Positions 1-6,572 of a stretch of 8,870 nucleotides of DNA are shown here, piece by piece (the stretch's first letter is position 1; the number at the start of each line of letters is the position of its first letter). The translations under genes and the position numbers were made by a program. Source of the stretch: Bacteroidetes bacterium UBA7688. GTDB taxonomy: Bacteria; Bacteroidota; Bacteroidia; Chitinophagales; Chitinophagaceae. Location: the NCBI GenBank assembly GCA_002482815.1, contig DLGS01000087.1, positions 1 through 8,870 on the forward strand. Direction: 5' to 3'. The notes beneath the pieces are model-generated. The model had not been told where the DNA came from, did not search any database, and saw nothing but the letters and a program-made list of their open reading frames with translations.

Positions 1-49
1 ATCCTGTTCGCCGAAAAAGCGAGTGCGGGTTCGATTCCCGCCTGGGGCA
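1..49 (+). tRNA. 3' part of a class II tRNA, probably tRNA-Leu
   Basis: Only the 3' part is inside the window. Bases 2-6 fit the 3' strand of the anticodon stem. A long variable arm follows, with TCGC at 8-11 pairing GCGA at 19-22. The T arm is perfect: stem 25-29 with 37-41 around the loop TTCGATT at 30-36. The acceptor 3' strand is CTGGGGC (42-48) and the discriminator base is A49. No CCA is encoded, which is common in Bacteroidetes. A long variable arm means Leu, Ser or Tyr; discriminator A argues against Ser, and the arm and acceptor fit Leu best. The anticodon lies outside the window, so the identity is inferred. The T arm and acceptor 3' end of tRNA genes are common targets of tyrosine recombinases, and mobilization genes begin about 225 bp downstream. 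Confidence 0.85.
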
Positions 50-70
50 CTGATAATCAATCAGTTAAGA

Positions 71-96
71 AGACCCACTTCGGTGGGTCTTTTTTA
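71..96 (+). terminator. Intrinsic terminator of the tRNA transcript
   Basis: A perfect 8-bp stem, AGACCCAC (71-78) with GTGGGTCT (83-90), closes on the stable tetraloop TTCG (79-82) and runs into a tract of T through 95. It lies about 20 nt after the tRNA 3' end on the same strand, so it should end the tRNA transcript. Confidence 0.9.
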
Positions 97-105
97 TTTT
101 AAGTG

Positions 106-127
106 GATTTGCAGGTGATTTGCAGGT
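106..127. repeat. Tandem 11-bp repeat, possible recombinase arm site
   Basis: The unit GATTTGCAGGT occurs twice head to tail (106-116 and 117-127) and is followed by GA, so the core GCAGGTGA is present twice in phase. An inverted copy of the core, ACCTGC, lies at 240-245. Short repeated sites beside a tRNA 3' end, in a stretch without genes at the edge of a mobile element, resemble arm-type binding sites for a tyrosine recombinase or excision factor. The repeats are visible in the sequence; the binding role is inference. Confidence 0.55.
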
Positions 128-133
128 GAAAAT

Positions 134-151
134 AAAACGGCTTCGTTTTTT
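134..151. terminator. Weak AT-rich hairpin, possible mob operon terminator
   Basis: AAAACG (134-139) pairs CGTTTT (144-149) around a 4-nt loop. The hairpin has T-rich sequence on both sides in the appropriate direction, so it could act on either strand. It is the only simple terminator-like hairpin between the end of the coupling protein gene and the tRNA, but the stem is weak and lies about 125 nt beyond that stop codon. Confidence 0.3.
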
Positions 152-257
152 CTTGCAAAAATTTGATGAGAATGTAAAAGAGCTTTAATAATTAGCACCT
201 TAAATTTACGAATAATTCAGCTAAAATTTAGAATGAAAAACCTGCTAAAGTTGGTAA

Positions 258-281
258 GATTATAATTTATCGATTATAATT
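258..281. repeat. Direct repeat of an AT palindrome at the mobC stop
   Basis: GATTATAATT occurs at 258-267 and again at 272-281, a 14-bp period. Its core ATTATAAT is self-complementary. The second copy contains the mobC stop codon. An odd palindrome, CTAAA-A-TTTAG, lies nearby at 221-231. The sites could bind a dimeric protein, or simply reflect low complexity. Confidence 0.35.
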
Positions 282-2247
282 CGTCTATATCTTCCTCCTG
301 TATTTTCAGCCGATAAACTTCCTGTTCTACCAGTATTTGTATATCCTGCTTGATCTGGTAATAATTGTCCATTACCTGAACGGCATCCAGTTCCCTGACA
401 GGAGGGATATCCTTAAATCCTTTTATCTCCTCGTTAATTGCCCGGCTGTCATTAACAAGTTCTGCATGGAACATTTTTAACTTGATCTTTTCGTTCGGGT
501 CGTCTGAAACCATACCGACAAATTCGCCGGAAGACAGGGCGGAAATTTTGGAAGCAGGTATGGCAAAATCAAGCTGCCTGGATTTACTCACCGATGTATC
601 TGTTCTATTGATGGAAAGGCTCTGTCTGTCCTGCATAATTTTGCCGAAACGCTCAGACAGCAATTTTGCGCTATCGCCCATGACCTGACCGCTTATAATG
701 TTGCCGCAAATATTAACAATTACATCGGCCTGCTCTTTGCCATAATCCTTACGCAACTGGCTGAAGTCCTGCATCCCCAAAACAGGTGCGACTTTATTAC
801 TTCGGGCGGTTGCGATTAATGAATCCATGTTGTTAAAATAGATAGTTGGAAACTCGTCAAAAACCAACGCACATTTTTGCTTGCCTTTCCTGTTTACCAA
901 TTTTACCAACCGCGAGATGTATAGCGATAACACGGCTCCGTAGATCGCCTGTTTTTCGGGGTTATTACCCACACAAACAATTTTGGGATGTTCGGGGTCG
1001 TTGATATCGAGGGTAAAATCATTGCCGGATAGTACCCAGTACAATTGCGGAGAAGCTAACCGGGCCATGCAGATCTTAGCTGATGCAACCTGACCTTCCA
1101 ACTGTTCCATCGCATCGTTTTCGTAAGCCGTTATAAAAGGATTGATAAGTACCTGTATTTCAGGTTCTGTGTTGAGTACCGCAAACAATTCTTCATAACC
1201 CACCTGCATCATTTCAATAACATGCGGCAAAGTGCAAAAACAGCCATTACCATATTTGCGTAAATACCAGATCACTGCTGTTACGAAATTGATGGGTGAC
1301 TCCACGAAGAAATCGCCCTGCCTTTTGATCCATTCCCGGTTCAGCCCCAACAGGATTGTCCGGGCAGATTCGGTGGCATCAGTGATGTCCAGCATATTTT
1401 GCGGATCTAATGGATTACAGCGGTGTGTACCAGCAAGGTTATCGAAATTGAGCGAGTAAAAGGAGGGTGGCTGACCATACTTATGCAGGTTGGCAAGCAT
1501 CCAGTTATAAGCTGGCTTGGAAAGGTCATCGTATTTAAAATCGTAGATAAGCATGGCATACCCTTTTTCGATCATTTGCTTGATTAATGGCAGTATAACA
1601 AACCATGATTTACCAGCCCCCGGTGTGCCACACACAATCGATCCTCGAAATGGATTTATGATATTGATATAACTGTCCCTCATTTTGTTTTTTAACTGGT
1701 ATCGCGCCGGGTAATTAACGGAGTGGTCATTTTGGATCAATCGTTCTTCCTGCGGAAATGTTTCATTGAGTTCATTAAATACATCCTGGAAGAGCTTAAC
1801 ATGAATCAGCCTGCTTAACTGATTGCCGCCGGAAAGAATGCACAGATAACCTGCACTGGTCACAAGTATATAAGAGACAGCAAGTGTTTTTATGTCTGAT
1901 ACCCAGTCAAATAATAGCGCACCTGCAAAAAATAATGTTATCCCTATTGCCAGTATCATCATAATGCGCCGGGGGGGTATTTCATCACTTTTTTTTCCTC
2001 TTGTACCCAATAATGAAATTAATAGTAAGCCCAACGCCAACAGTTTTGAATAATGAAAGTTCATGAATAAACCTGTTCTGACTGTATTACTAACCATTCT
2101 GTCTGTAAGATCAGTTCGCAGTCCTACAGATGCAAAAGCTGCATAGCAATAAAAATAACAGTGTAGTAGTAACATGAAGAGACTAGCAAATCTTGTTAAG
2201 TCAAGAATCTTTCTTAATCCCATTTCGTTTTCACCAGTTGCTGACAT
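274..2247 (-). CDS. mobC: Conjugative coupling protein, VirD4/TraG-like T4CP
   Basis: This is the inner-membrane ATPase that links the relaxase-DNA complex to the type IV secretion channel. The 657 residues begin with a hydrophobic region of about four membrane segments (roughly 18-40, 65-82, 95-113, 120-140). The first contains CYFYCY, a variant of the YWFCY motif that marks the Bacteroidetes branch of this family. The ATPase domain has a Walker A motif, GTPGAGKS (207-214), and a Walker B motif, ALVFDEF (460-466). A later GMQDFSQL (491-498) fits the conserved glutamine motif of TraG-like ATPases. The length is normal and there is no frameshift. It is the last gene of the mob operon, starting 21 nt after the mobB stop. 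The ATG at 2247 is used; an in-frame ATG at 2223 is an alternative. The name mobC follows Bacteroidetes usage, in which this T4CP closes a mobA-mobB-mobC set. Confidence 0.93.
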   Translation of the reverse strand: MSATGENEMGLRKILDLTRFASLFMLLLHCYFYCYAAFASVGLRTDLTDRMVSNTVRTGLFMNFHYSKLLALGLLLISLLGTRGKKSDEIPPRRIMMILAIGITLFFAGALLFDWVSDIKTLAVSYILVTSAGYLCILSGGNQLSRLIHVKLFQDVFNELNETFPQEERLIQNDHSVNYPARYQLKNKMRDSYINIINPFRGSIVCGTPGAGKSWFVILPLIKQMIEKGYAMLIYDFKYDDLSKPAYNWMLANLHKYGQPPSFYSLNFDNLAGTHRCNPLDPQNMLDITDATESARTILLGLNREWIKRQGDFFVESPINFVTAVIWYLRKYGNGCFCTLPHVIEMMQVGYEELFAVLNTEPEIQVLINPFITAYENDAMEQLEGQVASAKICMARLASPQLYWVLSGNDFTLDINDPEHPKIVCVGNNPEKQAIYGAVLSLYISRLVKLVNRKGKQKCALVFDEFPTIYFNNMDSLIATARSNKVAPVLGMQDFSQLRKDYGKEQADVIVNICGNIISGQVMGDSAKLLSERFGKIMQDRQSLSINRTDTSVSKSRQLDFAIPASKISALSSGEFVGMVSDDPNEKIKLKMFHAELVNDSRAINEEIKGFKDIPPVRELDAVQVMDNYYQIKQDIQILVEQEVYRLKIQEEDIDEL

Positions 2248-2268
2248 ATTGATTGTTTTATGTTAGGT

Positions 2269-3495
2269 TTATAATCCAAGCGATTTTCTTTTCTTCCGAC
2301 GTTTCTTTTTCAGTAATGTTCCCGGTGTATAATTAAATTCTTCGCTTGGTGAAATGATCCTGTCCAGTATATCAAGTGGTTTGCTTTGTTCACTGGATGA
2401 TTCTGGATGAATCTGCGGGTGTTGATGTGCCTTCAGTTGGCTAAAAGTCACCAGTTTTTCTTCCAGGTGTGCTGCACTATATGATTTCCCCAGATCGCTT
2501 CCGTTAAAAACACATTTATTGTTCCTGTCAACGAAGGTGATACCATAGATTCTGCCCTGGTTGTTTTGCCGTAAGACGGTAAGGATATTTTTTTGTTCAA
2601 GTATTCGGATAAATGATGGCATATTGTGGGGAGATTGCGTAAGCACCTGGTCAATGGTATTTTTCAAAGGCAGTTTTAAGGGTTCTTTTAGTGGTTTGTT
2701 TTTTTCAAAAAGTGCTTCGAGTTTATCCAGTGTAGGTTTACTATTCAGTGAGCTGGCTTTAATCGGAACACCGACCTTATTGCCAGCAACATCCAATACC
2801 CGATACACAAGGCCTTTATGACCATACATCCGACCATCCTGTTGCCCCCTGTCGGCCACTACATTGTAGGTCTTTAGTATGGCGTTAAATTCAGGTAATG
2901 AACAATAGCGGTAGGTATTCAATACGGCATTAACCACGTTTGCAATACTTTTCTTTGTTTCTGTTATGCCATAGCCAATTTTTTCCACTTGTACAGATGC
3001 TATTGGTTGATGCAATACCCGTTTCTGTTTTTCCGCACACACCAATCCATAGACCTGCTCAATTTCTTTTCTCGCTTTTTCAGATTGGTTACGTCCGATA
3101 TTGTAAGTGTCAATACGCTTTCCATCGGGTTGTATGGTAGTGGTCACAATATGGATATGCGGATGACCTGCATCATTATGTTTATACACTAACCAGGGTT
3201 GTGAACCAAATCCAATTTTTTCCATGTAGTCGGATGCGATGGCAAGCAGGCGTGCATTTGGAATTCTCTCCGAAGGGTCGAAATTGAGAGATATGTGCAG
3301 GGTCTTCGTGCTTGCTCTGCTGTTTAATACATTGAGTCTTTCAAAGCCTTCCAGTTTCTGGTAAAAATTCATTTCTTTCGCACTACGCAGATAGCCGGAA
3401 GCATGGAGGCATTCTGCTTTACCTTCTTTCACTTTATTCTCATTGTAATTAAGTGCAGCGACAATCCTCGTAGGGGAAGTTAATTTTGCAACCAT
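2269..3495 (-). CDS. mobB: MOBP-type relaxase (mobilization nuclease)
   Basis: This enzyme nicks oriT and stays covalently bound to the 5' end through a tyrosine. The 408 residues match the relaxase/mobilization nuclease family. Y17 in LNYNENKV is the likely catalytic tyrosine. LHISLNF (66-72) supplies a conserved histidine, and the metal-binding HPHIHIV (111-117) gives H111, H113 and H115, with H106 nearby. Two related segments follow the nuclease domain, about 201-250 and 293-345. Both read PxF..IL, then a Q.DGR/NQGR-IYG/MYG turn and a hydrophobic strand, and look like an internal duplication. The C-terminus carries a very basic tail (KKKRRKKRK, 396-404) suited to DNA contact. The ATG at 3495 lies inside the end of mobA (16-bp overlap), which implies translational coupling. 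The third gene of the operon follows after 21 nt. Confidence 0.92.
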   Translation of the reverse strand: MVAKLTSPTRIVAALNYNENKVKEGKAECLHASGYLRSAKEMNFYQKLEGFERLNVLNSRASTKTLHISLNFDPSERIPNARLLAIASDYMEKIGFGSQPWLVYKHNDAGHPHIHIVTTTIQPDGKRIDTYNIGRNQSEKARKEIEQVYGLVCAEKQKRVLHQPIASVQVEKIGYGITETKKSIANVVNAVLNTYRYCSLPEFNAILKTYNVVADRGQQDGRMYGHKGLVYRVLDVAGNKVGVPIKASSLNSKPTLDKLEALFEKNKPLKEPLKLPLKNTIDQVLTQSPHNMPSFIRILEQKNILTVLRQNNQGRIYGITFVDRNNKCVFNGSDLGKSYSAAHLEEKLVTFSQLKAHQHPQIHPESSSEQSKPLDILDRIISPSEEFNYTPGTLLKKKRRKKRKSLGL

Positions 3496-3875
3496 TGTTC
3501 GTAAAGTTGATTCATGCGTGAACGAATAGCTTCAATACTATGTACAACCTGTCTGTGTAAGGCCTGCTGTTCATGAATCCAGGTACGGAACTCCGGGATG
3601 CGGTCAAGTGTATGTAGTTTGTGTACCGCCTGGTTGAAATTATTACCCACTCCATTCAACTGTTTGGTAAGCTCTAACATCTCTTTCAGAAAGTCGTCTG
3701 CAGACTGGTTACGATAGCTTACAATCACCGGCTTTTGTAATGCTACTTTGCGCACATAATTGCTAACTGTTTTTTCAGTGCTTGACTGCTGTAGTTTTTT
3801 GAGTTGTTTTTTTTCGGTGGCATTCATCCTGATTTTCAGGATGAGATGGCGCACTTCGTTTTCCTTGTCTTTCAT
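3480..3875 (-). CDS. mobA: Relaxosome accessory protein, MobC/MobA-like
   Basis: This is a small basic protein of 131 residues that probably binds oriT and helps the relaxase. Residues 9-47 (HLILKIRMNATEKKQL, then SNYVRKVAL) look like a ribbon-helix-helix DNA-binding unit. GVGNNFNQ (75-82) matches the conserved G-N-NQ motif of the bacterial MobC family. The rest is helical and rich in charged residues, with a possible coiled coil at 100-130. I chose the ATG at 3875; a GTG one codon upstream (3878) is also possible. The stop overlaps the start of mobB by 16 bp. It is the first gene of the mob operon and sits next to the palindromic oriT candidate, the usual arrangement. The symbol follows Bacteroidetes naming, where this protein is often called MobA. 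Confidence 0.85.
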   Translation of the reverse strand: MKDKENEVRHLILKIRMNATEKKQLKKLQQSSTEKTVSNYVRKVALQKPVIVSYRNQSADDFLKEMLELTKQLNGVGNNFNQAVHKLHTLDRIPEFRTWIHEQQALHRQVVHSIEAIRSRMNQLYEQWLQN

Positions 3876-3937
3876 CACGGTTCTTTTTCACTTTGTTCAG
3901 GACTGCTTTATCCCCCCGTACGAGTTTCGAGGGAAGG

Positions 3938-3977
3938 GGCAAGATGCCCAAACGTGGCCACGTTTGAACATCTTGCC
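3938..3977. repeat. 40-bp interrupted palindrome in the oriT candidate
   Basis: The inner part, CAAACGTGGCCACGTTTG (3949-3966), is a perfect 18-bp palindrome. After a two-base mismatch on each side (CC at 3947-3948, AA at 3967-3968), a further perfect 9-bp arm continues the symmetry (3938-3946 with 3969-3977). As duplex it offers a symmetric site for dimeric MobA; as single strand it would fold into a long hairpin recognisable by the relaxase. Confidence 0.9.
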
Positions 3978-4012
3978 GTTTGCGGGAACAGGCAAACTGC
4001 TATTTCAGAAAG

Positions 4013-4040
4013 TAAAGTTAGATAGGGAGGGGGTTGCAAA
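4013..4040 (-). promoter_or_regulatory. Possible Bacteroidetes-type promoter of the mob operon
   Basis: Read on the minus strand, a TTTG (4037-4040) is followed after 16 nt by TAACTTTA (4013-4020), which is one base off the Bacteroidetes -7 consensus TAnnTTTG. Spacing is a little short. Transcription would start near 4005 and cross the palindromic oriT region before mobA, which would allow relaxosome binding to repress the operon. This is inferred from consensus matching only. Confidence 0.3.
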
Positions 4041-4083
4041 AAAGACATGGGCATATTATGCCCGAGTAAGAGGAAGTGGCGAA

Positions 4084-4109
4084 CAAAAAAAGGGCTTAAA
4101 GCTGCCCTT
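4084..4109 (-). terminator. Intrinsic terminator overlapping the radC stop
   Basis: On the minus strand a 6-bp stem, AAGGGC pairing GCCCTT (4104-4109 with 4090-4095), with an 8-nt loop, is followed by a run of seven T. The loop contains the radC stop codon, so the last codons form the stem. It should separate radC transcription from the oriT/mob region. Confidence 0.7.
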
Positions 4110-4566
4110 CGTCTGCGAAAGAAAAATATCCTTCAGTGGATATAATTATGTGATCAATCAGGCGCATATCCAGAAACTCTGCGGCCTGTTTGATCTTTTG
4201 GGTAAGCCTTTTATCTGCCTCGCTGGGGTGAAGATTACCACTTGGATGGTTGTGCGCGATGATCAGGTTACTTGCATTCATTTTTAAGGCCGCCATAAAG
4301 ATCAGTTTAGGATCGGCAACGGTACTGGTAACTCCACCGGTTGACGCTTCATAGATGCCTAATACTCGCTGATTTTTGTTCAACAATACTACCTTGAACT
4401 GTTCGAGTAATTCAATGCGATTCTGATCCCAGTTTTGACGAAGAAAATCAGCTACATCAGACGCTCTTTTTAACTGTGGTCGGTCGGATGCTTTCACCTT
4501 TGATTTATACACCAGTTCTACTTCGCTTACCATGTTCCAGTCGTTGTTCAATAATTCCTTTTCCAT
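4096..4566 (-). CDS. radC: RadC-like JAB/JAMM domain protein
   Basis: This protein of 156 residues consists essentially of the RadC JAB domain and lacks the N-terminal helix-hairpin-helix region of chromosomal RadC, which is usually over 200 residues. The metal-site motif is intact: HNHPSG with H105 and H107, then D118 at the JAMM spacing (SEAD, 115-118), and a likely glutamate at E55 in ELLEQF. Short RadC proteins are very common on Bacteroidetes conjugative elements and phages. Their biochemical role is unsettled; a metal-dependent hydrolase acting in DNA processing or in protecting incoming DNA is often suggested. The ATG at 4566 follows an A-rich leader on the minus strand. It is the first gene past oriT on the side that also carries ssb. 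Confidence 0.9.
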   Translation of the reverse strand: MEKELLNNDWNMVSEVELVYKSKVKASDRPQLKRASDVADFLRQNWDQNRIELLEQFKVVLLNKNQRVLGIYEASTGGVTSTVADPKLIFMAALKMNASNLIIAHNHPSGNLHPSEADKRLTQKIKQAAEFLDMRLIDHIIISTEGYFSFADEGQL

Positions 4567-4607
4567 AACGTGTTTTTTTGTTTAAAAATTTATTATGGAA
4601 CTGTCCC

Positions 4608-4720
4608 CGGGTTTTGGCAATAAAGGCCGGGAAGCAACGGAATAAATCCATTATGAACAGGCTTTTAAAAGGAACTTTTTTATGCCGGAATTTCCTGGGC
4701 GCTACAACTGCCAAAACCCG
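4608..4720. repeat. 113-nt imperfect foldback upstream of the nuclease gene
   Basis: The outer arms CGGGTTTTGGCA (4608-4619) and TGCCAAAACCCG (4709-4720) are perfect 12-bp inverted repeats. Inside, 4625-4634 pairs 4691-4700 with one mismatch and two G-T pairs, then after a symmetric 3x3 loop CGG (4638-4640) pairs CCG (4685-4687). Because the wobble pairs are G-T on the plus strand and would be A-C on the other, plus-strand RNA or plus-strand single-stranded DNA folds better. It ends 42 nt before the start codon of the plus-strand nuclease gene and may be a structured leader, a single-strand signal or a small foldback element. Confidence 0.6.
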
Positions 4721-4762
4721 AACTTTGTGCAGGAATAGTTAATATCAATTAAATCTGTATAA

Positions 4763-6511
4763 ATGCCAAATTTCAGCTTTGGTCTTTTGGGCCAATTTGA
4801 AACAATTCTACCAGACGAAAACATGATGCCGCCGGAGCAGTATCTGGAAGGCATTGACAGGTCAACATTGTTAAGAATTGGTACATCCCTAATAAGGCAT
4901 AATCCACATACCTCGGAATTCAGGGATTGGAAGGCGCTTTTGAATATGTGGTTTCGGCCCGGTAATAACGTTTTTAAAAACTATGTCTGGAATAAGAGCC
5001 AACAATTATCTGATTTCCATGGCTCGGCCATTTCATTTTTGTTTCCTCCAGCCGGTCTAAAGTTCTTTGAGCTGGCTTTTAACATGCCTGAGACAGCAGT
5101 AGAACAATCCGAACTTCAATCAGAGGTGAATCTATTTAAAGCATATCTCTATTTTATAAGCGATATCACCAAAAGAGAAACGATCAATCCGGAATATGCA
5201 GCGACTATAGAACCTGCTGATAAACTGGCCCTTATAATATTGCACCAGCAGTTTCCGACTGGAGAATTTATTAACTATCATTTGTACAATGTTTTCAACT
5301 GTCAAATGATAAAAGCATATATGCTTTTCGAGTTTTTAGAAAAGCGGCCAGAAGCTCAAACTTTACTCGAAGAAATGTACCAGCATTTCGGCTTGCATAA
5401 CTGGCAAGAATATTTCCGATTTATTTTCCCTTTGGTATATGCTGAAACGCAAAAGTTGGATGCAGCCTGGGCGGATGTAAATATTCCGCAAAATGAACAA
5501 TATGGACAGAACTGTTTCTTTTTAGACGCACTTTCTCTCAAAAAACTGGATGAAGAATTAAATGCAGACTTCAAATTACTAAGCGGCAATCCCTTATATA
5601 AAAAATCTGAAGGGCTCTATTCAGTAATTTACCCGCTGTTTCTAATCGAAAAAATATTTAAAGGATTATTTTTCCATTTCAAAGTTTTATATGATGCAAT
5701 GCCAGTTAAAATGATAAATAATTGGAACACATTTTATACCAAGAATTTTGCCGAAAGTTATCTGTTGTACAACTTGATGGAATATATCTATGAAAAGCGC
5801 TCTTACATACGGGTTACAGGAGATCAAATGGATGATACACTGAAAGGAAAAGGCGGGATCGACTACTATCTTCGGCAGGGAAACAAAATATGCCTTTTTG
5901 AAAGCAAATCAGTATTCATAAATGCTGATATTAAACAGTCGGGCGATCTTAAAAAGATACTATCAGAATTGAAGGCTAAATTTTATTATGATCAAAAGGA
6001 TAATGGCAAACAGAAACCGAAGGCAGTCCGTCAACTTGCAAGAAACGTTGCGCGGGTACTAAAAATGGAGAATGGATTTGATACAAATTACAAACCTGAG
6101 AATGTTTCTATTTACCCCATTGTAATTGTACATGATGTCAGTTTCAATACTCCTGGTTTAAATCATTTGCTAAACAAATGGTTTAAGGAAGAAATAGCAA
6201 TTCTTACTGATCAAGGGTTGAATACGGCAAGGGTAAAAATGTTGTCTATTATAAATATTGATACACTAATAATGTATGCAGACTACCTGCGTCTAAAGAA
6301 GAATACAATTATTGAACTTTTAGATACATATATTGCTACACGTTTTTTTAATGAGAAACGGAAATACAAAAGCGACGACCATTTAAAAAACAGTTACGGA
6401 GAAACCTTATTGTCCTTTTCTGTCTTTATGGATCAGTATACAAAAACTGGCTTCAGAAAAGTGCCAAATACACTTTGGAATGGTACAGTATTAAAATATG
6501 TTCCAGCATAA
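4763..6511 (+). CDS. Unknown protein with PD-(D/E)xK nuclease core
   Basis: This 582-residue protein is not one I can assign to a named family. Residues 1-350 look mainly helical and rich in aromatic residues, with no signal peptide and no clear membrane segment (290-312 is the most hydrophobic stretch). A nuclease core follows: GKGGIDYYL (362-370), a turn, then CLFESKS (377-383). This gives D367, twelve residues, then E380-S-K382, the classic PD-(D/E)xK layout with the two active-site strands. QLARN (424-428) may be the downstream helix glutamine seen in RecB-like nucleases. Residues 445-582 continue with a hydrophobic strand, YPIVIVHDV (451-459), and helices. It is the only plus-strand protein gene, it has its own terminator, and it looks more A+T-rich than its neighbours, especially at 5600-6350. 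A cargo defence nuclease is my inference. A DNA-processing role for the element is the alternative. The ATG at 4763 has no visible Shine-Dalgarno. Confidence 0.75.
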   Translation: MPNFSFGLLGQFETILPDENMMPPEQYLEGIDRSTLLRIGTSLIRHNPHTSEFRDWKALLNMWFRPGNNVFKNYVWNKSQQLSDFHGSAISFLFPPAGLKFFELAFNMPETAVEQSELQSEVNLFKAYLYFISDITKRETINPEYAATIEPADKLALIILHQQFPTGEFINYHLYNVFNCQMIKAYMLFEFLEKRPEAQTLLEEMYQHFGLHNWQEYFRFIFPLVYAETQKLDAAWADVNIPQNEQYGQNCFFLDALSLKKLDEELNADFKLLSGNPLYKKSEGLYSVIYPLFLIEKIFKGLFFHFKVLYDAMPVKMINNWNTFYTKNFAESYLLYNLMEYIYEKRSYIRVTGDQMDDTLKGKGGIDYYLRQGNKICLFESKSVFINADIKQSGDLKKILSELKAKFYYDQKDNGKQKPKAVRQLARNVARVLKMENGFDTNYKPENVSIYPIVIVHDVSFNTPGLNHLLNKWFKEEIAILTDQGLNTARVKMLSIINIDTLIMYADYLRLKKNTIIELLDTYIATRFFNEKRKYKSDDHLKNSYGETLLSFSVFMDQYTKTGFRKVPNTLWNGTVLKYVPA

Positions 6512-6513
6512 CC

Positions 6514-6568
6514 AAGCTGCCGCCCCCATTTATGAGGTCTCATATCATAAGGGGCGGCAGCTTTTTTG
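6514..6568 (+). terminator. Strong intrinsic terminator of the nuclease gene
   Basis: A perfect 13-bp GC-rich stem, AAGCTGCCGCCCC (6514-6526) with GGGGCGGCAGCTT (6551-6563), runs into TTTTTT two bases after the stop codon of the plus-strand nuclease gene. The 24-nt loop holds a second small hairpin, TATGAG (6531-6536) with CTCATA (6539-6544). The convergent small gene ends at 6573, so the stem may also stop minus-strand transcription, although T residues are sparse on that side. Confidence 0.9.
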
Positions 6569-6572
6569 ATTT

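Larger units (their letters stand above)
3879..4083. other. Candidate origin of transfer (oriT) region
   Basis: This roughly 200-bp stretch between mobA and radC has no convincing gene but several inverted repeats. The largest is a 40-bp palindrome at 3938-3977. A 6-bp repeat, GTTTGC (3978-3983) and GCAAAC (3992-3997), follows directly. A third, GGGCATATTATGCCC (4049-4063), is a 7-bp stem around one base. Bacteroidetes mobilization modules usually carry oriT just upstream of the mob genes, so position and repeats agree. I cannot place the nick site by eye. Confidence 0.7.

Noticed and set aside
3760..4287. Plus-strand reading frame of 175 codons across mobA, oriT and radC
   Set aside because: It is antisense to two well-supported genes and crosses the palindromic oriT region; composition is not protein-like.
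4505..4714. Minus-strand reading frame of 69 codons reaching from radC into the upstream gap
   Set aside because: It overlaps the start of radC in another frame and runs through the foldback; the protein is a basic, low-information string with no recognisable motif.
4608..4720. Foldback considered as an integron attC site
   Set aside because: The arm ends do not give the RYYYAAC/GTTRRRY core sites, and there is no integron integrase or cassette array.
4724..4757. Possible promoter of the nuclease gene: TTTG at 4724 and TAAATCTG at 4750
   Set aside because: The spacing is 22 nt and the -7 box has one mismatch; it would give an almost leaderless mRNA. Too weak to list as a feature.
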